Source: Fusibacter sp. 3D3
Lineage (GTDB): Bacteria > Bacillota > Clostridia > Peptostreptococcales > Acidaminobacteraceae
Length of the DNA stretch: 64,000 nucleotides
Direction: 5' to 3'
NCBI RefSeq assembly: GCF_001748365.1
Contig: NZ_BDHH01000004.1
Span: 64,346-128,345, forward strand
Shown: in pieces, positions 1-9,830 of the stretch
How the letters are laid out: every line of letters begins with the position of its first letter
Numbering within the stretch: the stretch's first letter is position 1
Position numbers and translations under genes: made by a program
The notes under the pieces: model-generated
The model's input: the letters and a program-made list of their open reading frames with translations, nothing else
Told to the model about the DNA's origin: nothing
Databases searched by the model: none

Positions 1-509
1 TAGAGGCTTGTGAGAAAAGTAATCGTCACCTGAGTTATAACACTGCTCACCGCATCGATATCATTTGTAAAACGACTCATGAGATCGCCGTGAGATCGTT
101 TATCAAAATACTCAAGCGGCAATGATTCCATCTTTTCAAAAAGCTGAGTTCTGAGTTTATGAACGCTGTTTTGGGAAGCTTTTGTCACCATGAACTCACC
201 CAACCAGTTTAAAAACGAAATCAGCACATAAATACAAAGTAGCATTAAAACCAGTTTACTGAGAAGTAACGTCTCTCTATCCAAAATGGCATCGGTGGCT
301 CTCCCGATCAGATAAGGCACAGTGATCGTTCCAGTTGTGGCGATAAACACCATCATAACAGCTGCAATAAGGGCTTTTTTCTCGGAGATGAAAGTCCCCA
401 AAAGTCTTTTAAAAGTCTCTTTAAGTGATTTCGGTCTCACTTTATTTCCAAACCGGCTTGAAGCTCTGGACATTCCATTCATATTGCCTTTTTTAGAACT
501 TTGAGTCAT
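1..509 (-). CDS. ABC exporter half-transporter (permease-ATPase), N-terminal part only
   Basis: Reading leftward from ATG at 507-509, an open frame runs off the window edge (about 169 residues seen). It follows GGAGGTGAGCCTC, a good ribosome site. After a basic N-terminus there is a membrane segment, then the motif EYFDKRSHGDLMSRFTND near the edge, which is diagnostic of the transmembrane domain of type IV ABC exporters. The start lies inside the 3' end of the next ABC gene (17-bp overlap), so the two are translationally coupled and most likely form a heterodimeric multidrug or lipid exporter (BmrCD/LmrCD type). The ATPase domain lies outside the window, so its competence cannot be judged. 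Confidence 0.9.
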   Translation of the reverse strand, partial: MTQSSKKGNMNGMSRASSRFGNKVRPKSLKETFKRLLGTFISEKKALIAAVMMVFIATTGTITVPYLIGRATDAILDRETLLLSKLVLMLLCIYVLISFLNWLGEFMVTKASQNSVHKLRTQLFEKMESLPLEYFDKRSHGDLMSRFTNDIDAVSSVITQVTITFLTSL

Positions 510-2223
510 GAGGCTCACCTCCATTCTTACCAATTTCCGCTTGGTATATGGCAAGGTAGGTATCGGATGTCTCAAGGAGTTCTGCATGAGTGCCAAACGC
601 TTCAATCGCGCCGTTATTGAGTACGATAATGCGATCAAGGTCTATGACAGAACTTATCTTCTGAGCCACTATGATCAAGGTCAAATCTCCTAATTTTCTC
701 AAATTGTGTTTAAGCGCTCTTTCCGTAAGCACATCCAGTGCACTGGTGGCATCGTCTAAGATCAATATTTTAGGCTTATGAATAATCGCTCTGGCTATGG
801 CAAGACGTTGTTTTTCGCCACCCGATATATTGACACCATTTTTGCCGATGAGGGTTTCCAGTTGATTTGGCATATGTGCGATAAATTTTTCGGCCATGGC
901 GCGTTCAAGCGCGTGCCACATGGCTTCATCTGAAGCATTTTCACAGCCATATCTTAAATTGTCTGCAACACTTCCTGAAAAAAGCATATTGTTTTGAGGT
1001 ACATAAGCTATGGTCTCTTTTAGAAACACATTCGGGATTTGTGCCATATCGATATCACCAAGCCTGATTTCACCCGATGTCGGTTTGAGGATGCCATTAA
1101 TCAGCCGGATCAACGTCGTCTTTCCCGATCCTGTACAGCCAAGTATGCCAATGCTCTGTCCATGTTCTATTCTAAAATTCAGATTTTTGAGTGTCTCTTC
1201 ACCTTCACCAAATCGAAATGTAACTTCATCAAACGTCAAATGAAGGGCTTCAGGTATTTGATCCGCTTTGGATTCATCTACACTTTCATAAGAAAGCACC
1301 TCTGAAATTCTTGTAGCAGATGTTTTCGCCCTTACAAATACATTAAAAATACGTGTAATGATGGAGAGTGCAAAATAAAATTGGGTCATGTAATTGATAA
1401 AAGCCACAATTTCACCAATACCGATTTCTCCAGATTGAACCCAAGTATTCCCCCTATAGAGCACCACTACAATGGCCATATTGACCGCCAGTAAAATTAC
1501 AGGACCAAACGCCGCCATAATCCGCATGGTTCTGGTGGTAATCTGTCTTAAATCATCACTGATGCGGTGAAATCTACTGTTTTCATACTCAAAACGATTG
1601 AAAGCTTTAACCGTTCGAATACCGCTTAAAAACTCCATGGTGCGCTGATTCAAACTGTCCAGCACACGTTGAATCCGAGCGTACAGGGGATAGCCTATCT
1701 TTAAATTGACATAGACAAGTGCAATCGCAAGTGGGATCACGGCAAGGTAGACCATTAAAAAACGCCGATTGAGATTTAAAACCATGATAAAACTGCCCAT
1801 GACAAGTAGAGGCGCTTTAAGAAAAATTCTCATAAGGCCATTGATAAAAAGTTGAACTTGCGTCACATCACTGGTTAGCCTTGTAATTAGCGAACCTCTT
1901 TCCAAATTTTCCACTTTCAACATTGGAAAAGTCAGTAATTTTTCATAGAGCAATGCTCTCAGTTCCATGGCGATAGAAAACGAAACATTTGAAGATAGCC
2001 AATTGCGCATTAATGCACCGATCATGCCGATAAGTGTCATGCCAAGCATTAAACGCCCATAATGTGCGATGACTGCCCTATTTTCTAAAGCAATCCCTTG
2101 GTCTATCAGTTTGGACACCAATAGGGGCTGCATTAAATCAGAGCACGTTTCAAGTCCAAGAAATAACACAGCGAGTAAAAATGAACCCCAGTGTTTTTTT
2201 ACAAATCGTCCATACACTTTCAA
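493..2223 (-). CDS. ABC exporter half-transporter, permease fused to ATPase
   Basis: A 576-aa type IV ABC exporter subunit. The N-terminal half has six predicted membrane helices. The C-terminal half carries Walker A GCTGSGKTT, signature ISGGEKQRLA and Walker B ILILDDATSALD. I place the start at TTG 2223 (MKVYGRFVKKHW) because GAGGTGACTGTA sits just upstream; the frame is open further to 2283, but that extension is encoded by a repeated element (2239-2278) and looks non-coding. It overlaps the downstream exporter gene by 17 bp, which fits a heterodimer. The second D of the Walker B (LDDATS, instead of LDEATS) marks a degenerate nucleotide site, as is usual in one partner of heterodimeric exporters. 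The substrate is unknown. Confidence 0.9.
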   Translation of the reverse strand: MKVYGRFVKKHWGSFLLAVLFLGLETCSDLMQPLLVSKLIDQGIALENRAVIAHYGRLMLGMTLIGMIGALMRNWLSSNVSFSIAMELRALLYEKLLTFPMLKVENLERGSLITRLTSDVTQVQLFINGLMRIFLKAPLLVMGSFIMVLNLNRRFLMVYLAVIPLAIALVYVNLKIGYPLYARIQRVLDSLNQRTMEFLSGIRTVKAFNRFEYENSRFHRISDDLRQITTRTMRIMAAFGPVILLAVNMAIVVVLYRGNTWVQSGEIGIGEIVAFINYMTQFYFALSIITRIFNVFVRAKTSATRISEVLSYESVDESKADQIPEALHLTFDEVTFRFGEGEETLKNLNFRIEHGQSIGILGCTGSGKTTLIRLINGILKPTSGEIRLGDIDMAQIPNVFLKETIAYVPQNNMLFSGSVADNLRYGCENASDEAMWHALERAMAEKFIAHMPNQLETLIGKNGVNISGGEKQRLAIARAIIHKPKILILDDATSALDVLTERALKHNLRKLGDLTLIIVAQKISSVIDLDRIIVLNNGAIEAFGTHAELLETSDTYLAIYQAEIGKNGGEPHDSKF

Positions 2224-2238
2224 TACAGTCACCTCATT

Positions 2239-2278
2239 GGTTAGAGTTAATGCGAAACTGACTTTTGACCCCCTAACC
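2239..2278. repeat. Short dispersed repeat, copy 1 (GGTTA...TAACC ends)
   Basis: This 40-bp segment begins GGTTA and ends TAACC. It contains a 21-bp stretch (2249-2269, starting AATGCGAAACTG) that recurs exactly at 62856-62876 inside a longer element. It lies at the 5' end of the ABC gene, where it extends the open frame with residues that are probably not translated. It looks like a reduced copy of a non-autonomous repeat family. Confidence 0.6.
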
Positions 2279-2481
2279 CTCATTAATATTCTAAACTTTT
2301 TGGTGTCTAATTGCTAATTGTTTTTGGAGACTAAAAAAGAACTTTGAGAAAATACAAGTGATCACAAAGGCAAATAGAGAATTTAAGATCAAAGACAAAT
2401 GACATATGAGAAAGCCACTTTGAGTGAGATCTAAGGGGGTTTTTTCATTCGAAAATTTAACATAATATGGAATTTTGTGAA

Positions 2482-2510
2482 TTGCAAAATGCTCTCGCAT
2501 ATGATATACT
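2482..2510 (+). promoter_or_regulatory. Probable sigma-A promoter of the hsd operon
   Basis: TTGCAA (2482-2487), 17-bp spacer, TATACT (2505-2510), giving a leader of about 150 nt before hsdR. The gene-free stretch 2224-2666 otherwise holds the short repeat at 2239-2278 and a small palindrome at 2543-2562; I see no convincing gene in it. Confidence 0.5.
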
Positions 2511-2542
2511 TCAATTTGTATAGCGCTGCAATTTAAACGTTT

Positions 2543-2562
2543 TATAGATAGTGTTATCTATA
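2543..2562. promoter_or_regulatory. Small palindrome in the hsdR leader
   Basis: TATAGATA and TATCTATA are separated by 4 bp, about 35 bp downstream of the proposed start of transcription. It could be an operator for a small controller protein or just a weak RNA hairpin. No controller gene is adjacent, so the role is open. Confidence 0.3.
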
Positions 2563-2666
2563 CTGAATTAAATGAAGCACTTGAGAAATGAGCTCTAATA
2601 ATTAAAAATACATTCCCATACAATCATGGTTTAATCGATACTAAATGGTCTGAGAGGAGAGAGGCT

Positions 2667-5600
2667 ATGAAATCAGAAAGGCAGATAGAGTCCACTTTTA
2701 TTGAAAAGCTTAAAGACTTAAAGTACACATATCGTGACGATATTAGAGATAAAGCATCTCTTGAGGCTAATTTTAAGCAACACTTCGAGAAACTAAATCG
2801 TGTTAAGTTAAGTCCTTCAGAATTTGCACGTCTCAAAGATAGTATTATTACCGCAGATGTATTCACTGCGGCTAAAACTTTACGAGAGATTAATACTTTT
2901 AAGCGTGACGATGATACACCGCTGCAATACACGCTCGTTAATATTAAAGACTGGTGCAAAAATGATTTTGAGGTGATCACTCAACTTAGGATAAATACGG
3001 AAAACAGCAATCATCGTTATGATGTTATTATACTTATAAATGGTGTTCCTATAGTACAAGTGGAATTAAAATCGCTTACGATTACGCCTAAAAAGGCAAT
3101 GGAACAAATTGTAGATTATAAAAACGATCCAGGCAATGGTTACACCAACTCACTCCTTTGTTTTATACAGCTTTTTATTGTGAGCAATGAAACAAAGACG
3201 TATTATTTTGCCAATAATCACAAGGAACACTTCAGTTTTAATGCAGATGAAAGGTTCTTGCCCATATATGAATTTGCCGACGAGAAAAATGAAAAAATAA
3301 CGAATCTTTATGAATTCTCAGATCGATTTTTACCAAAATGTACACTTGCTCAGCTCATCAGCCGATATATGGTGCTTGTTGTGAGCGAGCAAAAGTTAAT
3401 GATTATGCGCCCTTATCAGATTTATGCTGTTAAAGCAATCATAGATTGCATTGCACAAAATCGAGGAAATGGATATATTTGGCATACCACTGGCAGTGGC
3501 AAAACCTTAACTTCCTTTAAAACATCTACACTTTTAAAGGATAATTCGAATATTGAAAAATGTCTATTTGTCGTGGATAGAAAAGATCTCGATAGACAGA
3601 CCCGTTTAGAGTTTAATAAATTTCAAGAAGGCTGTGTTGAAGAAAATACAAATACTGAAAGTTTAGTTAGGCGACTCACCTCTGATGATTATAAAGATAA
3701 AGTCATCGTTACCACTATCCAAAAACTTGGACTTGCACTCAATGAAGATAGTAAAAGAAACCAAGAGAAAAAGAAAAAAGGCGAATTAACCTATAAAGAA
3801 CGTTTGATGAAACTTAGTGACAACCGTATTGCTATTATTTTTGACGAATGCCACCGCTCTCAATTTGGTGATAACCATGATGCAATAAAGCGTTTTTTCC
3901 CAAAGGCTCAACTTTTTGGTTTTACTGGGACGCCTATTTTTGAAAACAACTCTACCTACAAGCAAATTGACGGCACTATTGGTTCTTATAGAACTACAAA
4001 AGATGTTTTTGAAAAAGAATTACATGCTTATACCATAACAAATGCGATTGATGATGGTAATGTTCTAAGGTTTCATATTGATTATTTTAAGCCTGATGAT
4101 GTTATAAAAGCTGCAAAAGCAGACTCCACCATTAGCAAAAAAGCGGTTGTTGAAGCTATTCTAGCAAAACATAATGCCGCAACTTACAACAGACGTTACA
4201 ATGCGCTTTTTGCTACAGCTCGTATTAATGATGCTATTGAATATTTTGAATTATTTAAAGAACTGCAAGCAGAACAAAAAAGGAGTGATGTTAACTTTAG
4301 CCCCCTTAATATTGCCTGTGTTTTTTCTCCACCTGCTGAAGGTAACAAGGATGTAAATCAACTCCAAGAAGACCTTATCCAAGAGAAGCTTGATAACGAA
4401 CAAGAACCAGATATGAAAAAAGAAGCTCTTAGAGAGATTATTAAAAACTACAATGATGCATATGGTACAAACCACAGCATAAACGAATTTGACTTATATT
4501 ATCAAGATGTGCAAAAGCGTATCAAAGATCAGCAATATACAAATGCAGACTACCCACACGAAAATAAAATTGATCTTACAATTGTTGTAGATATGCTTTT
4601 AACAGGGTTTGATTCGAAATATTTGAATACCTTGTACGTAGATAAAAATTTAAAACATCATGGTTTAATACAAGCGTTTTCAAGAACAAATCGTATTTTA
4701 AATCCTACTAAACCTTATGGAAACATAATTGATTTTAGAAGCCATGAGGACGAGGTTAATGAAGCTATAAAATTATTTTCAGGTAAAGAAAACAGTGAGA
4801 AGGTAAAGGAAATTTGGCTTGTTGATCCTGCGCCAATTGTTGTTGAAAAACTTGAAAAAGCGGTGTTGGCTCTTGAGAAATTCATGGCATCTCAAGGATT
4901 AGAGTGTAAACCAGAAAAAGTGAGTAATTTAAAAGGTGATACAGCACGTGCTGAATTTATTGATAAATTCAAAGAAGTGCAACGTCTTAAAACACAACTT
5001 GATCAATATACCGATATAAAAGAGGACGAAACCCATAAGATAGATGAATTGTTGCCAGAAGATATTTTACGTGCATTCCGAGGAGCATATATTGAAACTG
5101 CACAACAGTTAAAGTCACAGCAAGGAAAGGATTTAGACAATAAGGTTCCAGAAGTTGAACAGCTAGATTTTGAGTTTGTTCTATTTTCCTCTGCCATAAT
5201 TGACTACGATTATATTATGGCGCTTATTTCTAAGTACACGCAATCTGATGTGCCAACAAAAGAAAAAATGACTAAAAAGGAATTAATCGACCTCATAGCC
5301 TCTACTTCTAACTTGATGGAAGAAAGAAAGGATATTGAAGAATATATTGACACCTTAGAAGCTGGCAAGGGGTTGGATGAAAAAGCTATAAGAGTTGGAT
5401 ATCAAAAATTCAAAGAAGAAAAAACCGTGACAGAGGTTGTTAAGATTGCATCAATGCATGGACTTAAGCCTTCAGATTTACAATCATTTATTAATGAAAT
5501 TATTGACCGAATGATATTTGACGGTGAAAAATTAAGCGACCTTCTTGAGCCGCTTGATCTTGGCTGGAGAGATAGAACCCAGAAAGAACTGGAATTGATG

Positions 5601-5672
5601 GGTGATTTAATTCCACTTCTTAAAAAAATAGCAGGTGGTCGTGAGATTGTGGGGTTAAAAGCATATGAGTAA
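2667..5672 (+). CDS. hsdR: Type I restriction enzyme R subunit (HsdR)
   Basis: A 1001-aa motor and nuclease subunit of a type I restriction-modification complex, which translocates DNA and cuts it far from the recognition site. The N-terminal PD-(D/E)xK nuclease is visible as D119 and E133-L-K135 (RYDV...VELK). The superfamily 2 motor has Walker A TTGSGKT (274-280), DECH (393-396), FGFTGTP (about 418-423) and GLIQAFSRTNRIL near the end of the second RecA-like domain. Length is normal for the family. The start follows GAGAGGAGAG. It overlaps hsdS by 8 bp. All key motifs are intact, so it should be active. Confidence 0.96.
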   Translation: MKSERQIESTFIEKLKDLKYTYRDDIRDKASLEANFKQHFEKLNRVKLSPSEFARLKDSIITADVFTAAKTLREINTFKRDDDTPLQYTLVNIKDWCKNDFEVITQLRINTENSNHRYDVIILINGVPIVQVELKSLTITPKKAMEQIVDYKNDPGNGYTNSLLCFIQLFIVSNETKTYYFANNHKEHFSFNADERFLPIYEFADEKNEKITNLYEFSDRFLPKCTLAQLISRYMVLVVSEQKLMIMRPYQIYAVKAIIDCIAQNRGNGYIWHTTGSGKTLTSFKTSTLLKDNSNIEKCLFVVDRKDLDRQTRLEFNKFQEGCVEENTNTESLVRRLTSDDYKDKVIVTTIQKLGLALNEDSKRNQEKKKKGELTYKERLMKLSDNRIAIIFDECHRSQFGDNHDAIKRFFPKAQLFGFTGTPIFENNSTYKQIDGTIGSYRTTKDVFEKELHAYTITNAIDDGNVLRFHIDYFKPDDVIKAAKADSTISKKAVVEAILAKHNAATYNRRYNALFATARINDAIEYFELFKELQAEQKRSDVNFSPLNIACVFSPPAEGNKDVNQLQEDLIQEKLDNEQEPDMKKEALREIIKNYNDAYGTNHSINEFDLYYQDVQKRIKDQQYTNADYPHENKIDLTIVVDMLLTGFDSKYLNTLYVDKNLKHHGLIQAFSRTNRILNPTKPYGNIIDFRSHEDEVNEAIKLFSGKENSEKVKEIWLVDPAPIVVEKLEKAVLALEKFMASQGLECKPEKVSNLKGDTARAEFIDKFKEVQRLKTQLDQYTDIKEDETHKIDELLPEDILRAFRGAYIETAQQLKSQQGKDLDNKVPEVEQLDFEFVLFSSAIIDYDYIMALISKYTQSDVPTKEKMTKKELIDLIASTSNLMEERKDIEEYIDTLEAGKGLDEKAIRVGYQKFKEEKTVTEVVKIASMHGLKPSDLQSFINEIIDRMIFDGEKLSDLLEPLDLGWRDRTQKELELMGDLIPLLKKIAGGREIVGLKAYE

Positions 5673-6945
5673 AAAAGAAAAAACAACATTAATGCCAAAA
5701 TTGAGATTTCCAGAATTTAAGGCTAAAGATGACATTGTTTTTAGAAATGGAAATTTGATTTTTGAACCCATTAGTAATAAAAATCACAATTCCGATTTGC
5801 CAATACTTGCTATTACGCAAGAGTATGGCGCAATTCCTAGAAATCATATTGATTATAATGTATCTGTTACAGAAAAAAGCCTTGAAAGTTATAAAATTGT
5901 TGAAATAGGAGATTTTATAATAAGCCTGAGGTCCTTTCAAGGCGGTATAGAATACTCCATGTTTCACGGTATTTGCAGCCCTGCATATATCATTTTACGC
6001 AAAAAAGTTGATATAGTTGACCAATATTATAAGCATTATTTCAAGACAAATAGATTCATTCAAGATTTAAACAAGGACTTGGAAGGCATAAGAGATGGAA
6101 AAATGGTCAGTTACAGCCAATTTTCTTCCATTTTGATTCCAAAACCTGATAAAAAAGAACAACAAAAAATTGCAGACTGCTTATCTTCAACGGATGATCT
6201 TATCACTGTAGAAGCTAAAAAGCTTGATGCTCTTAAAAGACACAAAAAAGGATTGATGCAAAAGTTATTCCCTGCCGAGGGTAAAACTCTACCTCAGTGG
6301 AGATTTCCAGAGTTTGTGGATGATTGGAACAATGTCTCTCTAATTGATATTGTAGATAAAAAAATAAAGTGGAGTTTTACAGGAGGTCCATTTGGTTCAA
6401 ATTTGAAATCTTCTGATTATACAAATGATGGTATACGTGTCATTCAACTTCAAAATATTGGAGACGGAAAATTTATTAATAATTATAGCATTTTCACTTC
6501 TAAAAAGAAAGCAGATGAACTTTTAAGTTGCAATATATATCCTAATGAAATTATAATGTCAAAAATGGGAGATCCAGTTGGCAGAGCGTGTATAGTTCCC
6601 AACGTCCATTCACGCTATTTAATGTGCTCAGACGGTATTCGTATTGTAGTTAATAAAGATATATATAATCTATATTTTATATATTCATTAATAAATTCTA
6701 GTACATTTCGTTCTATCATTGAAAATAATTCTACAGGCTCAACAAGGAAGCGTATTGCACTTGATTCTTTAAAAAATCTACAAATGACTGTTCCAAAAAT
6801 AGAAGAGCAAGAAAAAATAGCGGACTGCCTGTCTAGCTTAGACAAACTTATCTCTGCACAAGTTGAAAAAATTGAAGCCCTAAAATTCCATAAAAAAGGT
6901 TTAACACAAGGGCTTTTTCCTTTTATTTTGGAGGTGAGTAAATGA
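5665..6945 (+). CDS. hsdS: Type I restriction-modification specificity subunit (HsdS)
   Basis: A 426-aa DNA-recognition subunit with the usual tandem architecture. Two target-recognition domains each start with an RFPEF element (about residues 12 and 213), and each is followed by a conserved helical repeat: QQKIADCLSSTDDLI with HKKGLMQKLFP, then EKIADCLSSLDKLI with HKKGLTQGLFP. The two halves specify the two parts of a bipartite target, which cannot be read from sequence alone. It overlaps hsdR by 8 bp and the next gene by 4 bp, so all are co-translated. The first recognition domain is somewhat short but shows no break. Confidence 0.95.
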   Translation: MSKKEKTTLMPKLRFPEFKAKDDIVFRNGNLIFEPISNKNHNSDLPILAITQEYGAIPRNHIDYNVSVTEKSLESYKIVEIGDFIISLRSFQGGIEYSMFHGICSPAYIILRKKVDIVDQYYKHYFKTNRFIQDLNKDLEGIRDGKMVSYSQFSSILIPKPDKKEQQKIADCLSSTDDLITVEAKKLDALKRHKKGLMQKLFPAEGKTLPQWRFPEFVDDWNNVSLIDIVDKKIKWSFTGGPFGSNLKSSDYTNDGIRVIQLQNIGDGKFINNYSIFTSKKKADELLSCNIYPNEIIMSKMGDPVGRACIVPNVHSRYLMCSDGIRIVVNKDIYNLYFIYSLINSSTFRSIIENNSTGSTRKRIALDSLKNLQMTVPKIEEQEKIADCLSSLDKLISAQVEKIEALKFHKKGLTQGLFPFILEVSK

Positions 6946-8060
6946 GTTCTCAGCCTACAACAACTTCTTTTTCAGATTTAAACTCACTTTCAACTTATTT
7001 TAGAACGCTTTTAGATAGCAAAAAATATGTGCTCCTATTTGCCTACAACGGTACAGGGAAAACTAGACTTTCAGGTGTGTTTAAAGATATAGGGAAACAA
7101 ACGAATTCTGAAACGGGTGCAAGTACAGCAGACACGCTTTATTATAATGCCTTTACGGAAGATCTTTTTTCATGGGAAAACGACTTAACTGGAGATGCCG
7201 ATAGACATTTAATTCTCAATAGAAATTCTCGATTTTTTGATGGATTGAGAGATCTTGAAATGGAAAGTCGCATTCGCCCATTTTTGAGACGTTATGGTGA
7301 TTTTGATTTTTTTATTAATTATGAAAAATGGACTATTAGTTTTTCTAGAGATGTAATAATAAATGGTAAAAGTGAAAAAATAGAAAATATTAAAGTGTCC
7401 CGCGGTGAAGAAAACATTTTCGTTTGGTGCTTTTTTCTTGCAATTTTGCAACTTGTAGTGGACCGAGAACAGGCATACAAATGGGTTAAATATGTTTACA
7501 TTGATGATCCTATCTCTTCTTTAGATGACAACAACGCTATTGCGGTGGCCAGCCATCTAGCACAATTGTTAAAAAGCCAAGAAGAAATTAAAGTAGTTAT
7601 ATCCTCACATCATTCATTATTTTTTAATGTAATCTACAATGAGTTTAAAAAAATAAAAGGGAAAAATTATTTTTTTTCAAAAAACAAAGAAACAGATGAA
7701 TTCTCAATTCAAGACACTGGGGATACACCATTTTTTAATCATGTTGCCTTAATCAAAGAGTTAAGTATAGCAGCAAATACTGGTAGACTTTATACTTATC
7801 ACTTTAACATTCTGCGTAATATTCTCGAGAAGGCAGCATCCTTTCACGGTTTCAAAGACTTCACTGAATGTATTAAGCGTGATGAGTATGACGAAGACGG
7901 TATTACCTTTGCGAGATATGTGAATATATTAAGCCATGGAAACTACTCACTTTTTGAACCCATCGAAATGGTTGAAGATAACAAAGAAGTATTTAGAAAA
8001 ATATTACAAGGATATATGGAATCCTATCGATTCAATCCTGAGTTATTTAGCGAAGAATAG
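6942..8060 (+). CDS. PrrC-like ATPase, candidate anticodon nuclease
   Basis: A 372-aa ABC-type P-loop protein between hsdS and hsdM. Visible motifs are Walker A YNGTGKT (35-41), a signature-like VSRGEEN (152-158), Walker B YVYIDDPISSLDD (184-196) and a switch-histidine ISSHH (220-224). The C-terminal part has R292-x3-E296 and H332 in NILSHG, which matches the order and approximate spacing of the PrrC catalytic triad (Arg320, Glu324, His356 in E. coli PrrC, 396 aa). PrrC is encoded inside a type I hsd operon, is held silent by the restriction complex, and cleaves tRNA-Lys when a phage inhibits restriction. Family membership is inferred from motifs; the tRNA target is not predictable. It might instead be a related AAA_13 ATPase with another toxic activity. 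Confidence 0.7.
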   Translation: MSSQPTTTSFSDLNSLSTYFRTLLDSKKYVLLFAYNGTGKTRLSGVFKDIGKQTNSETGASTADTLYYNAFTEDLFSWENDLTGDADRHLILNRNSRFFDGLRDLEMESRIRPFLRRYGDFDFFINYEKWTISFSRDVIINGKSEKIENIKVSRGEENIFVWCFFLAILQLVVDREQAYKWVKYVYIDDPISSLDDNNAIAVASHLAQLLKSQEEIKVVISSHHSLFFNVIYNEFKKIKGKNYFFSKNKETDEFSIQDTGDTPFFNHVALIKELSIAANTGRLYTYHFNILRNILEKAASFHGFKDFTECIKRDEYDEDGITFARYVNILSHGNYSLFEPIEMVEDNKEVFRKILQGYMESYRFNPELFSEE

Positions 8061-8069
8061 AGGATAAAA

Positions 8070-9824
8070 ATGAACGATAATCAACAAAAACAACTAGGTG
8101 CAACCCTATGGGGCATTGCCGATAAACTGCGTGGTGCAATGAACGCTGACGACTTCCGTGATTACATGCTATCGTTTCTTTTCTTGCGCTATCTTTCCGA
8201 TAACTATGAGGAAGCTGCGAAGAAAGAACTTGGTAAGGATTATACACAATGCGAAGAAGAAATAAAGATCATCTGTCAAACTTATAAACAAGATGAGAAG
8301 ATTGACATGCTAAAAGAACAGGTGGCAGATTATTTTTACCAACAGCAATCTGTAGATAAGGCAAAAAGGACGATCCCCGACGATCATTTGGCATTTTTAG
8401 AAACAAAAAAATTGACACCACTTGTGCTCTGGTATAGTAACAATTTAGATCAAGTCACTACATTTGAGAAGCAAATGCGTCGAAAAGTTCATTTTGTAAT
8501 CAAGCCACATTATCTTTGGAGCAATATTTATGAATTAGCGCGTACACAAAGCAAACATCTTTTAAAGACCTTGCAAGCAGGTTTTAAGTTCATAGAAAAC
8601 GAATCTTTTGATAGCACATTTCGTGGCTTATTTTCCGAAGTAAACCTTGATTCTGATAAACTTGGGAAAACTTATGATATTCGCAATACAATGATATGTT
8701 CCATTATAACTGAAATTGCTGAGGGGCTTTCAGAATTTCCTAATGAAAGTGATATCTTGGGAGATGCCTACGAATATTTAATCGGACAATTTGCATCGGG
8801 ATCTGGTAAAAAAGCTGGAGAGTTTTACACACCTCAGCAAATTTCAACGATTCTCTCCCAGATCGTTACGCTTGACAGTCAAGATCCAAGTACAGGGAAA
8901 AAGAAATATCTTAAGAGGGTCCTTGATTTTGCATGTGGTTCAGGGTCGCTACTCATCAATGTCAGAAAACAGCTCGGATCAAATTCTATTGGACAGATAT
9001 ACGGGCAGGAAAAAAATATTACGACTTATAATCTAGCACGTATGAATATGTTGCTCCACGGATTAAAAGATTCAGAATTCCAGATTTTTCACGGTGATTC
9101 ACTACTGAATGATTGGGATATTTTAAATGAGATGAATCCCGCAAAAAAACTTGAGTATGATGCAGTAGTTGCAAATCCGCCCTTTAGCTATCGATGGGAG
9201 CCAAACGATACCTTAGCAGAGGATTTTCGTTTTAAAGGTTATGGTCTTGCACCAAAATCTGCAGCTGACTTTGCATTTTTATTACACGGCTTTCACTTTT
9301 TAAGTGACGAGGGGACGATGGCAATTATCCTACCACACGGTGTTCTCTTCCGTGGTGGTGCCGAAGAAAAAATCAGAACAAAGCTTATAAAGGATGGCAA
9401 TATTGATACCGTCATCGGTTTACCTGCTAATCTATTTTTCTCTACTGGTATTCCAGTCTGCATTCTTGTTCTAAAAAAGTGCAAGAAATTTGACGATGTG
9501 TTATTTATCAACGCAAGCGATGATTACAACAAAGGTAAACGCCAAAATATTCTTTTACCAGAACATATTGATAGAATCATTGAGACCTATCAATATCGAA
9601 AAGAAGATGATCAAAAATATTCTCGCCGTGTTTCAATGGCAGAAATCGAGAAACATGATTTCAACTTGAATATTTCCAGATATGTCAACACCGCAGCTGA
9701 TGAAGAAATCATCGACATTAATAAAGTAAATGAAGATTTATCTGCCATTGAAGAAAACATCAAAAAAGCTAAGGCAAACCATAATCAATTTTTAAAAGCG
9801 CTAGGATTGCGTGAACTCCCATAA
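8070..9824 (+). CDS. hsdM: Type I restriction-modification methyltransferase subunit (HsdM)
   Basis: A 584-aa adenine-N6 methyltransferase subunit. It has the HsdM helical N-domain, then GEFYTP (250-255), the S-adenosylmethionine site DFACGSGSLL (286-295) and the catalytic NPPF (369-372). It follows the PrrC-like gene after 9 bp, with an in-operon ribosome site AGAGGA. The gene order R-S-PrrC-M differs from E. coli prr (M-S-prrC-R), but all components are present and intact. It protects host DNA and, with HsdS and HsdR, forms the restriction complex. Confidence 0.96.
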   Translation: MNDNQQKQLGATLWGIADKLRGAMNADDFRDYMLSFLFLRYLSDNYEEAAKKELGKDYTQCEEEIKIICQTYKQDEKIDMLKEQVADYFYQQQSVDKAKRTIPDDHLAFLETKKLTPLVLWYSNNLDQVTTFEKQMRRKVHFVIKPHYLWSNIYELARTQSKHLLKTLQAGFKFIENESFDSTFRGLFSEVNLDSDKLGKTYDIRNTMICSIITEIAEGLSEFPNESDILGDAYEYLIGQFASGSGKKAGEFYTPQQISTILSQIVTLDSQDPSTGKKKYLKRVLDFACGSGSLLINVRKQLGSNSIGQIYGQEKNITTYNLARMNMLLHGLKDSEFQIFHGDSLLNDWDILNEMNPAKKLEYDAVVANPPFSYRWEPNDTLAEDFRFKGYGLAPKSAADFAFLLHGFHFLSDEGTMAIILPHGVLFRGGAEEKIRTKLIKDGNIDTVIGLPANLFFSTGIPVCILVLKKCKKFDDVLFINASDDYNKGKRQNILLPEHIDRIIETYQYRKEDDQKYSRRVSMAEIEKHDFNLNISRYVNTAADEEIIDINKVNEDLSAIEENIKKAKANHNQFLKALGLRELP

Positions 9825-9830
9825 CCCATA

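Noticed and set aside
2291-2500. A 69-codon open frame upstream of hsdR on the minus strand
   Set aside because: No ribosome site, hydrophobic low-complexity composition, and it overlaps the proposed hsd promoter. Treated as non-coding.
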